From positions 1 to 21,623 of the forward strand of contig JBJHCR010000075.1 in assembly GCA_050486105.1 (NCBI GenBank): DNA of 21,623 bases, read 5' to 3'. Position 1 is the first letter of the stretch. Each line of letters opens with the position of its first letter. The notes under the pieces were generated by a model. The model ran no database searches, had not been told where the DNA came from, and saw nothing but the letters and a program-made list of their open reading frames with translations. This DNA comes from JAEXNA01 sp050486105. Its GTDB lineage: Bacteria; Vulcanimicrobiota; Xenobia; Xenobiales; JADMJV01. Positions 1 to 8,336 of this stretch are shown here, piece after piece. The translations under genes and the position numbers were made by a program.

Positions 1-92
1 CGAGGCTCCGTGGCGTGGCAAACAACCCGCCACCAACCTAACTTAATGTCTACGAATGTGGTTCCTCTGGGATGTAAGATATCATTCGCTCT

Positions 93-371
93 ATGACCTA
101 CAAAGAGCGAAAACGACCGGACATCATTGACGCCTCTCGCAAGGTCCGAATAGCCAAGGGTTCGGGCAACGAAGTCAAAGAAGTGAACCAATTGCTCAAA
201 CAGTTCAAGATGCTGCAGAACATGATGGAGAGCCTCACCGGCGGTGGAGGCCCGAATATTCCTGGCATGCCTCGGCTGCCGGGCATGCAGCAACGAGGAA
301 AAAAGCCGAAGAAAAAAGGGAAAAAACGGATCAAAGGGATCGGTCTTCCCTTCAAAATGCCGTTTCGTTAA
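93..371 (+). CDS. ffh: Signal recognition particle protein Ffh, C-terminal M-domain fragment
   Basis: This is the end of the M domain of Ffh, the SRP GTPase subunit that binds 4.5S/6S RNA and signal peptides. The run SMTYKERKRPDIIDASR followed by RIAKGSGNEVKEVNQLLKQF matches the conserved SRP54 M-domain end (SMTxxER..P.II..SR..RIA.GSG....VN.LLKQF). It ends in the usual Gly/Met-rich segment and a Lys-rich tail. Homology can be pushed a few codons upstream (GAT ATC ATT CGC TCT, 78-92, reading DIIRS), but there are in-frame TAA stops at 75-77 and 39-41. I do not recognise Ffh in any forward frame of bases 1-77. The NG GTPase domain is therefore absent here. A scaffold-joining error, a frameshift or a real truncation could explain this. 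ATG 93 is only an internal Met codon, not a credible native start. The product identity is safe; the gene structure is not. rpsP follows after 112 bp. Confidence 0.85.
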   Translation: MTYKERKRPDIIDASRKVRIAKGSGNEVKEVNQLLKQFKMLQNMMESLTGGGGPNIPGMPRLPGMQQRGKKPKKKGKKRIKGIGLPFKMPFR

Positions 372-468
372 ACCGTCGATCCACCCTCAGCACCCAGGCC
401 ATTCCGCCAACAGTGTTGAGATCATTAAGTTTGAAAGATCTGAATCTGGGATAAACCCAAGGTTCAAC

Positions 469-474
469 AGGAGG
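469..474 (+). promoter_or_regulatory. Shine-Dalgarno that fixes the rpsP start
   Basis: AGGAGG lies 9 bases upstream of ATG 484. It shows that rpsP starts there rather than at the upstream in-frame start near 244, which lies inside the ffh tail and would add about 80 non-conserved residues. Confidence 0.85.
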
Positions 475-483
475 AACAGAAAA

Positions 484-792
484 ATGGTTAAGTTGCGACT
501 CACCCGAGTAGGCAAGAAGAAACAGCCCAGCTATCGCTTGGTTGCCGCAGACTCAAGAAAGGCTCGAGACGGACGCTTCATCGAGATTCTCGGTCACTAT
601 AACCCCATGGTGGAACCCGCCACCCTGGTCATGAAAGAAGAGCGAGTCATGGATTGGCTCAAAAAAGGCGCCCAGCCAACCGAGGCCTTGAAACGTCTTT
701 TGGTTCGTGACGGTCTATGGGAGAAGTTTGCCGGCAAACCCCATGTCTATGCCGCACCCATCAAAAAAGCTAAAGCCGACAGCGAAGAGTAG
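484..792 (+). CDS. rpsP: 30S ribosomal protein S16
   Basis: Small-subunit protein S16, needed for 30S assembly. The 102-aa product opens MVKLRLTRVGKKKQPSYRLV and contains the S16 signatures DSRKARDGRFIEILGHYNP (about residues 25-43) and GAQPTEALKRLL (about 60-71), followed by a short charged tail. Length is normal for S16. The strong AGGAGG at 469-474 and the conserved N-terminus both support ATG 484. It sits in the common order ffh-rpsP-khpA-rimM-trmD and is separated from khpA by only 8 bp, so co-transcription is very likely. No anomalies seen. Confidence 0.97.
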   Translation: MVKLRLTRVGKKKQPSYRLVAADSRKARDGRFIEILGHYNPMVEPATLVMKEERVMDWLKKGAQPTEALKRLLVRDGLWEKFAGKPHVYAAPIKKAKADSEE

Positions 793-800
793 CTCCCATA

Positions 801-1028
801 ATGAAAGCCCTGTTGGAGTATCTCGTCAAACAATTGGTTGAGCACCCCGAAGAGGTTCAGGTCCAAGAAGTCGAAACTCAGCGAGAAACAGTCCTAGAGC
901 TTCGGGTTGCGTCCAGCGACACTGGGAAGGTGATCGGCAAGAACGGTCGCATAGCCCAGGCCCTGAGGACAGTAGTTAAGGCTGCCGCTCTGAAAGACGG
1001 TCGTCGAGTCTCAGTCGAGATCGTTTAA
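801..1028 (+). CDS. khpA: KH-domain RNA-binding protein KhpA
   Basis: A 75-aa single KH-domain protein of the KhpA (YlqC/UPF0109) family, which binds RNA and in Gram-positive bacteria works with KhpB/Jag in cell-elongation control. The GXXG nucleic-acid loop is GKNG at residues 46-49, within VIGKNGRIAQALRTVVKAA; the protein ends on the expected short beta strand (RRVSVEIV). Its position between rpsP and rimM is the standard one for this family. The start at ATG 801 is 8 bp after the rpsP stop, with only a weak ribosome site, which suggests translational coupling. Family assignment is firm; the cellular role is inherited from other bacteria. Confidence 0.93.
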   Translation: MKALLEYLVKQLVEHPEEVQVQEVETQRETVLELRVASSDTGKVIGKNGRIAQALRTVVKAAALKDGRRVSVEIV

Positions 1029-1067
1029 GCCGACTGGCCCAGACCCCTCGAGAGAGTAGAAGCTAAG

Positions 1068-1607
1068 TTGACTCGTGCAAGCTTTCCGTTCTGGAAAGAC
1101 CTAGTCACCATCGGCAAATGTATCAAGCCTCACGGTCTCGATGGTGAGATGAAGGTCAAGCCTCTCACCGATTTTCCTGAACGTTTTTTTGACACCGACA
1201 GTGTCTTCGCCCATCGCCGGGAAGACCCCGTCACTCCCCTGCAGCTCGAGTCCGTCCGCCCCCATCAAAATGGCTTCTTGGTGAGATTCCTGGGCCATGG
1301 TGATTTGGCTTCGGCTGAGCAACTGCGCGGTATGACCTTGGCCGTCTGGGAAGACGAGTTGGTCGAACTCGAGGAAGACGAATACTGGCACTGGCAACTC
1401 GAAGGCCTTCGCGCCGTGGACTCTAGCGGGAAAGAGTTTGGAACTCTCAAAGAGGTGGTGAGTTCCCTGGCTCACGACCTCTATCTGGTGGAAGAAGATT
1501 TCGGTGGAAAAACTCATCTTGTCCCGGCGGTTCGCCAGTATGTTCCTGAAATAGACTTAGAGCAGGGGCGAGCCACCATCATTCTTCCTATTTGGATGGA
1601 TGAATGA
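1068..1607 (+). CDS. rimM: Ribosome maturation factor RimM
   Basis: RimM binds S19 and helps 16S rRNA processing and 30S head assembly. The 179-aa protein shows the N-terminal RimM barrel (VTIGKCIKPHGLDGEMKVKPLTDFPERF, residues about 13-40) and a C-terminal PRC barrel around EYWHWQLEGLRAVDSSGKEFGTL and the end PAVRQYVPEIDLEQ. No ATG is available ahead of the conserved block, so translation probably starts at TTG 1068, 39 bp after khpA. The stop overlaps the trmD start by 4 bp (ATGA), the normal coupled arrangement. Length is typical. Confidence 0.94.
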   Translation: MTRASFPFWKDLVTIGKCIKPHGLDGEMKVKPLTDFPERFFDTDSVFAHRREDPVTPLQLESVRPHQNGFLVRFLGHGDLASAEQLRGMTLAVWEDELVELEEDEYWHWQLEGLRAVDSSGKEFGTLKEVVSSLAHDLYLVEEDFGGKTHLVPAVRQYVPEIDLEQGRATIILPIWMDE

Positions 1608-2305
1608 GACTCGATATCATCACCCTTTTCCCCGAGGCATTCGCCCCCATGTTCTGTTCCATTCCAGCGCGAGCCCAACAGAAAGGGCTCTTAGATGTTC
1701 GCCTGCATTGGCTGAGGAAATGGGGAGTCGGCCCCAACTATCAGGTCGACGACACCCCTTACGGTGGCGGCCCAGGTATGGTAATGAAACCAGAGCCCAT
1801 CTTCGACTGTTTCGATTCCCTCAAGAGCGAATGCCCAGCCCCCTTTCACGTCATCTTTCCGACCCCACCAGGACGACCCTTCCAGCAAGCCGACGCCTTC
1901 CGGTTGTCGAAGCAGCAACACTTAGTCTTCCTATGTGGCCATTACGAAGGCGTAGATCAGAGGGTGAGGGAGGCTCTCGTTGACGAAGAGATCTCCCTGG
2001 GCGACTACGTCCTCTCTAACGGAGAACTCGCCACCATGGTCATAGCTGATGCCATTATCCGGTTACTTCCGGGAGTCATCAAGGAGGAGTCTTACCTCTG
2101 CGACAGCTTCGCCCAAGGACGACTGGACCATCCGCACTATACCAAGCCGGCCGAGATACGCGGATACAAGGTTCCCGAGGTGCTGATGTCTGGGCATCAC
2201 GCCCGAATCGAAGAATGGCGACTAGGGGAATCGGTTCGGCGAACCCAAGAATTGCGGCCCGACTTGAGAACCGAACCACAGAAAGAAAAGGACCCCTCGC
2301 AATGA
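1604..2305 (+). CDS. trmD: tRNA (guanine-37-N1)-methyltransferase TrmD
   Basis: TrmD methylates G37 of tRNA using S-adenosylmethionine, preventing +1 frameshifting. The 233-aa product has the SPOUT trefoil-knot motifs GHYEGVD (112-118) and EEISLGDYVLSNGELA (128-143), the N-terminal DIITLFPE, the VDDTPYGGGPGMVMK loop, and the C-terminal catalytic stretch LDHPHYTKP with the expected Asp (about D175). All key residues look intact. It overlaps rimM by 4 bp and is followed 46 bp later by glgP, so glgP may be read from the same transcript. rplS, which often follows trmD, is not here. Confidence 0.97.
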   Translation: MRLDIITLFPEAFAPMFCSIPARAQQKGLLDVRLHWLRKWGVGPNYQVDDTPYGGGPGMVMKPEPIFDCFDSLKSECPAPFHVIFPTPPGRPFQQADAFRLSKQQHLVFLCGHYEGVDQRVREALVDEEISLGDYVLSNGELATMVIADAIIRLLPGVIKEESYLCDSFAQGRLDHPHYTKPAEIRGYKVPEVLMSGHHARIEEWRLGESVRRTQELRPDLRTEPQKEKDPSQ

Positions 2306-2351
2306 CGAGGAACCGGAGACACGACTGCAGAGAAGGGATTTCCAAACAACG

Positions 2352-4874
2352 ATGAGCGACAAGGGTGTCAAAACCGAAGGCAAGAGTAGCAAGAAGATCA
2401 AACCGAAGAAGGCGGTCAAACCCGTGGAAGATAAACGTACAGGAATGTCCCGGGAACGCTTAGGGGAGGCCTTCGCCGACCATCTTCGCTACCTCCAAGC
2501 CAGGGAACTCGACTCTGCAACTCCTCACGACTTGTTTCGGGCCGAAGCCTTCACCGTGAGAGACCGTCTCATACAGCGCTGGATTGCCACCCAGCGAACC
2601 TACACGGAACGGGACGTCAAGAGGGTCTACTATCTCTCCGCAGAGTTCCTCATGGGCCGACTTCTGCGCACCAACCTGGTGAACTTAGGCATCTACGAAG
2701 ATATGGAATCGGCCCTCAAGGAGCAGGGCCTGGACTTGGGCGATATTGAGGAAACCGAGAACGACGCAGGTTTGGGCAACGGGGGATTGGGGCGCCTAGC
2801 CGCCTGCTTCCTGGACAGTTGCGCCACCCTAGGATTACCGGTGACCGGCTACGGAATTCGCTACGAGTTTGGAATTTTTCGACAAGAGCTCGAAAACGGA
2901 TACCAGGTGGAAGCCCCCGACCAGTGGCTGCGCTATGGAAATCCCTGGGAGATCATTCGCCCTGAATACACTGTCAAGGTCCGCTTCGGTGGGCGCACAG
3001 AAGCCTATCTCGACTCCTTCGGTCAAGTCAGAATTCGCTGGATTGACACCCAGGACGTTTTGGGGGTCCCCTACGACACTCCTATCCCCGGTTATCAAAA
3101 CAACACTGTGAACAATCTCAGGCTGTGGAGTTCAACCGCCGACAAGGCCTTCGACTTCAAGTCTTTCGACCAAGGCGATTACGAGGCAGCGGTGAGAGCC
3201 AAGACGGAATCGGAGAACATTTCCAAAGTTCTTTACCCCAACGACAATTCCATGCAAGGCAAAGAGTTGCGCCTGAAGCAACAATATTTTTTCGTCTCGT
3301 GCTCGCTCCAAGACATCGTTCGCAAATACTTCGAGTCCCACAGTGATTTCAGCCAATTCTCCGAAAAGACGGTGATCCAACTCAACGATACGCATCCCAC
3401 CATCGCCATCCCGGAACTCATGAGGATCCTCCTCGACGAGCACCACTTGCCTTGGGCCGATGCCTGGAAAATCACCCAACGCACCTTTGCCTACACCAAC
3501 CACACTCTGCTCCCTGAGGCTCTCGAAAAATGGCCTGTGTCTCTCCTCGAGAGGCTCCTCCCAAGACATCTGGAGTTGATCTATGAGATCAATTCTCGCT
3601 TTCTCGACCAGGTCCGAAAGAAATACTTCGGTCAGAATGACCGCATCGAGAGGATGTCCATCATCGAGCAGCATCCCCGCATGATCCGTATGGCGCACCT
3701 AGCTGTGGTAGGCTCTTTTTCGGTCAACGGGGTGGCAGAACTGCATACCGAATTGCTGCGCACTCGAGTCCTCACTGAGTTCGCCGAGATGTTCCCTGAA
3801 CGTTTCAACAATAAGACCAACGGAGTCACGCCTCGACGCTGGATTCAGGCGGCCAATCCGGGCCTAGCCGAATTGCTAGACGACACCATCGGGACCGATT
3901 GGAGGATCGACCTCGATGATCTGGCCGAATTGGAAAAGCATATCGAGAAAAAATCGGTCCGCGACCGCTTCCGGAAAGTCAAGCGAGATGCCAAACAGCG
4001 GCTCGCCGACTATATCGAAAGCCATAAGGGGATCGAGATCGATGTCGACTCTCTCTTCGATATTCAGATCAAAAGGTTCCATGAGTATAAGCGTCAACAT
4101 CTCAACGCCTTGCACATCATTCACCTCTACAATGAGATCAAGAAGAATCCGGCAACCGATGTCGTTCCTAGAACCTTCATCTTTGCCGGCAAGGCGGCGC
4201 CTGGATATTTTCTGGCCAAGCGGATCATCAAACTGCTCAATTCCGTGGCCGAACTGGTGAATAATGACCCTGATGTAGATGGCCGCCTCCGGGTTGTGTT
4301 CCTGGAGAACTATAGCGTCTCGCTGGCAGAGATTCTGGTCCCGGCAGCCGATCTGTCGGAGCAAATCTCCACCGCCGGCTACGAGGCCTCAGGAACCGGC
4401 AATATGAAGTTCGCTTTGAACGGAGCGATCACCATTGGCACCCTCGATGGAGCCAACGTGGAGATTCGGCAATGCGTTGGTCACGACAACTTCTTCTTGT
4501 TTGGCATGACCGCAGAAGAAGTGCAAGAAAAAGCTCGATCCGGATACAATCCTTACCGGGAGTATGAAAAGTGTAAGCCTCTGCGTGAAGTGATCGACTT
4601 GATTGCTCACAACCACATCAGCCCAGAAGAACCAAACATTTTTCATCCACTTCTCGATGAGATGATCAAGACGGACCGCTTCATGGTCCTGTCAGATTTC
4701 TGGGCTTATGTTCGCTGCCAGCGTCAAGCGGCCGAAGCCTTCACCAAGACCGACCAGTGGACCAAGATGGCCCTTCGCAACATTGCCCGCTGTGGAAAAT
4801 TCTCAAGCGATCGGACTATCAACCAGTACGCTGAAGAGATTTGGGATGTCAAACCAGTGAAAGTCAAGCTCTAA
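2352..4874 (+). CDS. glgP: Glycogen/starch phosphorylase
   Basis: GT35 alpha-glucan phosphorylase, releasing glucose-1-phosphate from glycogen or maltodextrin with pyridoxal phosphate. The 840-aa protein has the family landmarks: YYLSAEFLMGR, NDAGLGNGGLGRLAACFLDS, TYTNHT-type AYTNHTLLPEALEKWP, NNKTNGVTPRRW, DIQIKRFHEYKRQHLN and the PLP-lysine motif EASGTGNMKFALNGA with Lys at about residue 686. Length is close to E. coli GlgP, with an extra Lys-rich leader (about residues 1-30, KSSKKIKPKKAVKPVEDK) before the conserved part. The start ATG 2352 could be longer than the native one; a GTG or ATG nearer GMSRERLGEAF is possible. It is the only carbohydrate gene in view. A stem-loop follows 22 bp after the stop. 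Confidence 0.97.
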   Translation: MSDKGVKTEGKSSKKIKPKKAVKPVEDKRTGMSRERLGEAFADHLRYLQARELDSATPHDLFRAEAFTVRDRLIQRWIATQRTYTERDVKRVYYLSAEFLMGRLLRTNLVNLGIYEDMESALKEQGLDLGDIEETENDAGLGNGGLGRLAACFLDSCATLGLPVTGYGIRYEFGIFRQELENGYQVEAPDQWLRYGNPWEIIRPEYTVKVRFGGRTEAYLDSFGQVRIRWIDTQDVLGVPYDTPIPGYQNNTVNNLRLWSSTADKAFDFKSFDQGDYEAAVRAKTESENISKVLYPNDNSMQGKELRLKQQYFFVSCSLQDIVRKYFESHSDFSQFSEKTVIQLNDTHPTIAIPELMRILLDEHHLPWADAWKITQRTFAYTNHTLLPEALEKWPVSLLERLLPRHLELIYEINSRFLDQVRKKYFGQNDRIERMSIIEQHPRMIRMAHLAVVGSFSVNGVAELHTELLRTRVLTEFAEMFPERFNNKTNGVTPRRWIQAANPGLAELLDDTIGTDWRIDLDDLAELEKHIEKKSVRDRFRKVKRDAKQRLADYIESHKGIEIDVDSLFDIQIKRFHEYKRQHLNALHIIHLYNEIKKNPATDVVPRTFIFAGKAAPGYFLAKRIIKLLNSVAELVNNDPDVDGRLRVVFLENYSVSLAEILVPAADLSEQISTAGYEASGTGNMKFALNGAITIGTLDGANVEIRQCVGHDNFFLFGMTAEEVQEKARSGYNPYREYEKCKPLREVIDLIAHNHISPEEPNIFHPLLDEMIKTDRFMVLSDFWAYVRCQRQAAEAFTKTDQWTKMALRNIARCGKFSSDRTINQYAEEIWDVKPVKVKL

Positions 4875-4896
4875 AAAGCCCTGATCCGGAGGGCGA

Positions 4897-4926
4897 TGAG
4901 TCTCGAGCGCGTGAGTTCGAGACTCA
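4897..4926. terminator. Stem-loop between convergent glgP and the rimK-like gene
   Basis: Perfect 10-bp inverted repeat TGAGTCTCGA (4897-4906) and TCGAGACTCA (4917-4926) with a 10-base loop. It lies 22 bp after the glgP stop, and its right arm covers the stop codon of the minus-strand gene. There is no long T tract on either side, so intrinsic termination is plausible but may be inefficient. Position between two convergent genes supports a bidirectional terminator. Confidence 0.6.
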
Positions 4927-5793
4927 CCCTCTCACTGGTCCGCTTCGCTCCTCAAGATAGTCCCAGAGTGCTTCCGCAAATCGAGAGGAAGCCTCTAGGC
5001 CTGGGGAGCCATTGACCTCCAAGACCAACGGACCCTCCGAGGACTCCAGGAGATCCACTCCGGCGACTTCGAGTCCCAAGCATTGTGCCGCCAGCTCGGC
5101 CACCGAGATTTGAGCCGGAGTGGCCTCGACCTCCTTGGCCTTGCCGCCTAAATGAAGGTTCGAACGAAACTCCTCGGTATGCTGTGAACTGCGTCGGGCC
5201 GCTCCCACCGCACGGCCACCAACCAAGAAGATTCGGGTGTCGACCCCTGTTGCCTCGCTGACGAATCGCTGCACGAAAAAAGACAAGCCCAGGGATCTCA
5301 GGCTGTCCGCCAGTGAGAGAAAGCTGCGTCGACTTTCGGTCAACATCACTCCTTGTCCCTTGGTACCCAGAGCCAGTTTCACCACGTGGGGAGGTGGCCC
5401 TAAGGCCTCCAAGACGTGCTCCCAAGTCGAAGTCTCAGAGTAGGAAAACACCGCTGGAGACGGCACCCCGGAGGCTTGGAGATGTAGGTGGGCCACCAAT
5501 TTGTTGCGACAGAGCCGCAAGGCCTCCGAGCGATTGACGGTGGGCAGACCGGACAATTCGCAGGCAAGAATGGCTGCCAAAGACGAATCTGGAGCCGAGC
5601 TGCCCATCCTAGTGAAGACCAAGTCCGGGACCCCTCCAGGCCAATCGATACCAGGCTTAGGCTTCCCTAGCAAGGTCCAAGACAGAGCCTTGGGACTTTT
5701 GAGTTCAATATCATGACCTCGCTTGCTGCCAACCTCGGTGAAGATTCGATTTCCGGGTGACCCAATTAGGTGGGACAACAAGCAAACTTTCAC
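4924..5793 (-). CDS. RimK-like ATP-grasp ligase
   Basis: ATP-grasp carboxylate-amine ligase of the RimK/LysX group, which forms peptide or amide bonds via an acyl-phosphate. The 289-aa protein opens with a RimK-like N-terminal domain, then NRSEALRLCRNKL, the ATP-binding loop VVKLALGTKGQGVML, DTRIFLVGGRAVGAARR, EFRSNLHLGGKAKEV and the Mg/catalytic end GVDLLESSEGPLVLEVNGSPGLE, all in RimK order and spacing. RimK itself adds glutamates to S6; LysX and MptN/CofF relatives act on other substrates, so the substrate cannot be read from sequence. GTG 5793 overlaps the upstream hydrolase stop (GTGA), showing tight coupling. It is the last gene of a three-gene minus-strand operon and ends inside the stem-loop shared with glgP. 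Confidence 0.9.
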   Translation of the reverse strand: MKVCLLSHLIGSPGNRIFTEVGSKRGHDIELKSPKALSWTLLGKPKPGIDWPGGVPDLVFTRMGSSAPDSSLAAILACELSGLPTVNRSEALRLCRNKLVAHLHLQASGVPSPAVFSYSETSTWEHVLEALGPPPHVVKLALGTKGQGVMLTESRRSFLSLADSLRSLGLSFFVQRFVSEATGVDTRIFLVGGRAVGAARRSSQHTEEFRSNLHLGGKAKEVEATPAQISVAELAAQCLGLEVAGVDLLESSEGPLVLEVNGSPGLEASSRFAEALWDYLEERSGPVRG

Positions 5794-6740
5794 TCGGACA
5801 CTCGGCCAAAATGACAGAATCGCGTTCCAGGAAGGGCTACAGGGTTTCCGGCCATGCCGATGACAATCCCCTTGTATGGAGCTCGATAACTGGCGATCTC
5901 CGAGCCAAAAAGATCGCTGGCCACAGCCACCACAGCACCCTTAGGAATCTTGTCGAAAAGGCCGAAGCGCATCTCCAAGAGTCCTCCTCCCCGAGTGCGA
6001 AGCCAAGTGGAACTAGGGCAGACGACGGGTTCACGCTCCAAGCTCTTTGAACCGGGCAAGAAGCCCAATTCGATCAGGATGTTCCGAACCCCAACCTCAC
6101 CTTGCTGCACCATTTGTCCGTCAAAGACATTGGGATTTCCAGCCTCCACCGTGATGGCTGGGACCCCTCTCTTGAGAGCATTTCTTCGCAGAGTGCCGTC
6201 CGACCCCCGAACATTGAGCACGATCTGAGGATTGAAGGCTTCCGCCAATGCCTTGCTCATGGGGTCGCTCAAATCGGCGCGAACGTACATGGTGTTGAGA
6301 CGGCCGACGCTCGCCGTATGAATGTCGACCAGAAAGTCGATGTTTGGTAGGAAAGCCGAGGAGAAAACCTTTGCGTACTGTTCGGCCGGCTTCCCGTCGA
6401 CTCTTCCCGGAAAGACGTGATTCAGGTCCAGACCGTCTGGAAACAGGCGCGACCCGTCCTTGAATGCCGGAATGTTGACCACCGGGGCGCACAACACCGA
6501 GCCTCTCAATGCCTTCAGGTCCAAGGTCTCCAACAGATGGTGAATGATTCGGATGCCGTTCAATTCATTGCCGTGAACGGCCGAAGCGATACCGATCACC
6601 GGACCATCCAAGCGACCTCGAGCGATGAGGAACGGAACCTCAACCGGACGACCGGTTGCCTCTTGAAACAAGGGCACCCAAAACTTTGAAATCTCTTCTC
6701 TTGGGTAGCGCTCAGGGTCCAACAACTTTGCAGCCTTCAT
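5790..6740 (-). CDS. Succinylglutamate desuccinylase/aspartoacylase-family zinc hydrolase
   Basis: A 316-aa M14-like zinc amidohydrolase of the AstE/AspA family, which cleaves N-acyl amino acids or related amides. Metal ligands are visible as AVHGNE (H56, E59) and DIHTA (H141); a catalytic Glu is likely E199 in ITVEAGNP. The substrate loop SRLFPDGLDLNHVFPG resembles the family consensus, with His where DLNR is most common. The C-terminal 80 residues form the usual beta domain (LEREPVVCPSSTWLRTRGGG). No signal peptide is apparent, so it is probably cytoplasmic. ATG 6740 lies 21 bp after the stop of the upstream ATP-grasp gene, and the stop overlaps the RimK-like gene. Pairing with two ligases suggests that it removes or trims what they attach. 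Confidence 0.88.
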   Translation of the reverse strand: MKAAKLLDPERYPREEISKFWVPLFQEATGRPVEVPFLIARGRLDGPVIGIASAVHGNELNGIRIIHHLLETLDLKALRGSVLCAPVVNIPAFKDGSRLFPDGLDLNHVFPGRVDGKPAEQYAKVFSSAFLPNIDFLVDIHTASVGRLNTMYVRADLSDPMSKALAEAFNPQIVLNVRGSDGTLRRNALKRGVPAITVEAGNPNVFDGQMVQQGEVGVRNILIELGFLPGSKSLEREPVVCPSSTWLRTRGGGLLEMRFGLFDKIPKGAVVAVASDLFGSEIASYRAPYKGIVIGMAGNPVALPGTRFCHFGRVSE

Positions 6741-6761
6741 CCGGGGGTACTCTCCTGGCGC

Positions 6762-8216
6762 TCACTCGGTAACTGGGGCTTCATAGGCTTGCTCTACCTC
6801 CTTAATCAACTCACGATCGTCGCATAGTTGAGAAAACATCTTCATGCGAAATTTCCCCTTGGCGGTGACCAAATTTCCGGCCATCTTGTCGATTGCGATG
6901 GTGGCCAAGACCGTCTGAATAAAACTCTCGAGCAAGGCATCAACCCCTAGTCCGAGAACATTGAAATCTCGATCGTCCATCATCAGCAACCTTTGGGTAT
7001 CGCTGCCCCAGACGTTGGGAGCTTCGGCCACGGAAAGGTTCGTTCCCAGCATATCCCAGGAATCAGCTCCCACTTCAAGTCGATCCGTCAGGGGCCTTCG
7101 AGAGCGGCGACCATAGACCGCTAGCGGACGAAACCCTTCACTGCTGCTGGAGATCATCATGCGCAAGTCCGCCACATAGATCTCGTTTTTCTTGTTCGGG
7201 AGGGTGCCCACGTGATAGAAGCGCCCGCTCTTACCGTGGGAACTCCATTCATAGTTGCCGATCAGCGCTTGCACCAGAAATCGTTCATAATCAAACTCCG
7301 TCTGCATAAAAACTTCGAGTTCCGACGGAGAAGTGATGGTGTACACGCCTTGTCCCGCGTTAGAGTAAGGGACCTTGACGACCCCAAAGCCCCCCATTTG
7401 CCGTATCAAGAGTGGGACCTCAACCTTGGATACGTTTCGGAAAGTTTCCGGCGTCCGAACCACCAATCCCGTCCCGTCGAGTTCAGCATTGAGCAACTCG
7501 TAGGCCAGGCTGGCGATAGCCTTGTTGCGGCCTCCGGCAAGACAGGCCAGAATGGGGTTCACCACGTGGGTCTTCAAGCCGTGAGGCAAGCGATTCCACG
7601 GTCGCTGCGTGAGGTACCGGAAGGCCGCCCTGAGAGTGAGCCAAGGCCCCCTGGGGTCCGGTTGAATCTGAAGAAATCCGTCGTGAGTGCGCACCTTCGG
7701 GTGCTTGTCCTTGTCGTGAAACGGAACCAGGTAGACCTCCTCTTGCAGAAGGTCGGCTAGGGTTGCAGCGTATCCTGAGGCCTCCATGATGTTCTTGTCG
7801 TAGATCACTGCTACTTGACCAAACTTTCGTCCTCGCTTGAAGATCCCAAGCAAAGTGCGCTCCACAAAGGAGCGATATCCGCCTTCTTCGTGCTCCTCGT
7901 TAAGCAATGGGGTCGATTTCTGGCCAGACGGACAACTGTTGGTTTCCACCAAGATCATGGTGCGCCGTCCCTCAACCGTGGCCACGTGGAACAGATCCGC
8001 ACCGGACCAGCGGAAAAACCGAGGCTCGTAGTTGAGGCATTCCACCAGGGTCTGCTGATCCACACCGGGATTGAGGTGGCAATAGCGAGCGATCATTCGT
8101 TGAGGTGGCATGCGCAAGAAATGAGCCACCATGGGGTGCATTCTGGCGTTGAGAACTCTGGGGTAAAAGTGGTCCTCACGATGGAAAGATCCCGGCAAGA
8201 CAGGTGATAAGATCAT
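6762..8216 (-). CDS. Uncharacterised ATP-grasp-like protein
   Basis: About 484 aa. I do not recognise a characterised family. The middle (about residues 265-330) looks like an ATP-grasp core: GFGVVKVPYSNAGQGVYTI resembles the VVKP..G..G.GV nucleotide loop, preceded by TGLVVRTPETF and followed by FLVQALIGNYEWSS. Downstream, EIYVADLRMMI and GFRPLAVYGRRSRRPL could contribute substrate or metal contacts. The N-terminal part has a distinctive ETNSCPSGQKSTPL stretch. ATG 8216 is preferred because GGGGAA lies about 9 bases upstream; a TTG at 8237 would add seven residues. It is first in the operon with the hydrolase and RimK-like ligase and is divergent from clpS. Ligase function is inferred; the gene itself is clearly real from its length and operon context. 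Confidence 0.75.
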   Translation of the reverse strand: MILSPVLPGSFHREDHFYPRVLNARMHPMVAHFLRMPPQRMIARYCHLNPGVDQQTLVECLNYEPRFFRWSGADLFHVATVEGRRTMILVETNSCPSGQKSTPLLNEEHEEGGYRSFVERTLLGIFKRGRKFGQVAVIYDKNIMEASGYAATLADLLQEEVYLVPFHDKDKHPKVRTHDGFLQIQPDPRGPWLTLRAAFRYLTQRPWNRLPHGLKTHVVNPILACLAGGRNKAIASLAYELLNAELDGTGLVVRTPETFRNVSKVEVPLLIRQMGGFGVVKVPYSNAGQGVYTITSPSELEVFMQTEFDYERFLVQALIGNYEWSSHGKSGRFYHVGTLPNKKNEIYVADLRMMISSSSEGFRPLAVYGRRSRRPLTDRLEVGADSWDMLGTNLSVAEAPNVWGSDTQRLLMMDDRDFNVLGLGVDALLESFIQTVLATIAIDKMAGNLVTAKGKFRMKMFSQLCDDRELIKEVEQAYEAPVTE

Positions 8217-8336
8217 GACATGCCATTCCCCAATCAAGACAAAAGTGCCTGGTTGATATTGCCCTCCTCACCCGACGGTCGTCTTCGGGTCACAACTTCA
8301 GAGGATTAGGAAAAACCGAGGCCGAACTAATTCCTT

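Noticed and set aside
244..483. Upstream extension of rpsP from the in-frame start near 244
   Set aside because: It overlaps the ffh tail in another frame, has no S16 homology, and a strong AGGAGG marks ATG 484.
3132..4364. Antisense open frames inside glgP
   Set aside because: They mirror a well-conserved gene and have no recognisable protein features or ribosome sites.
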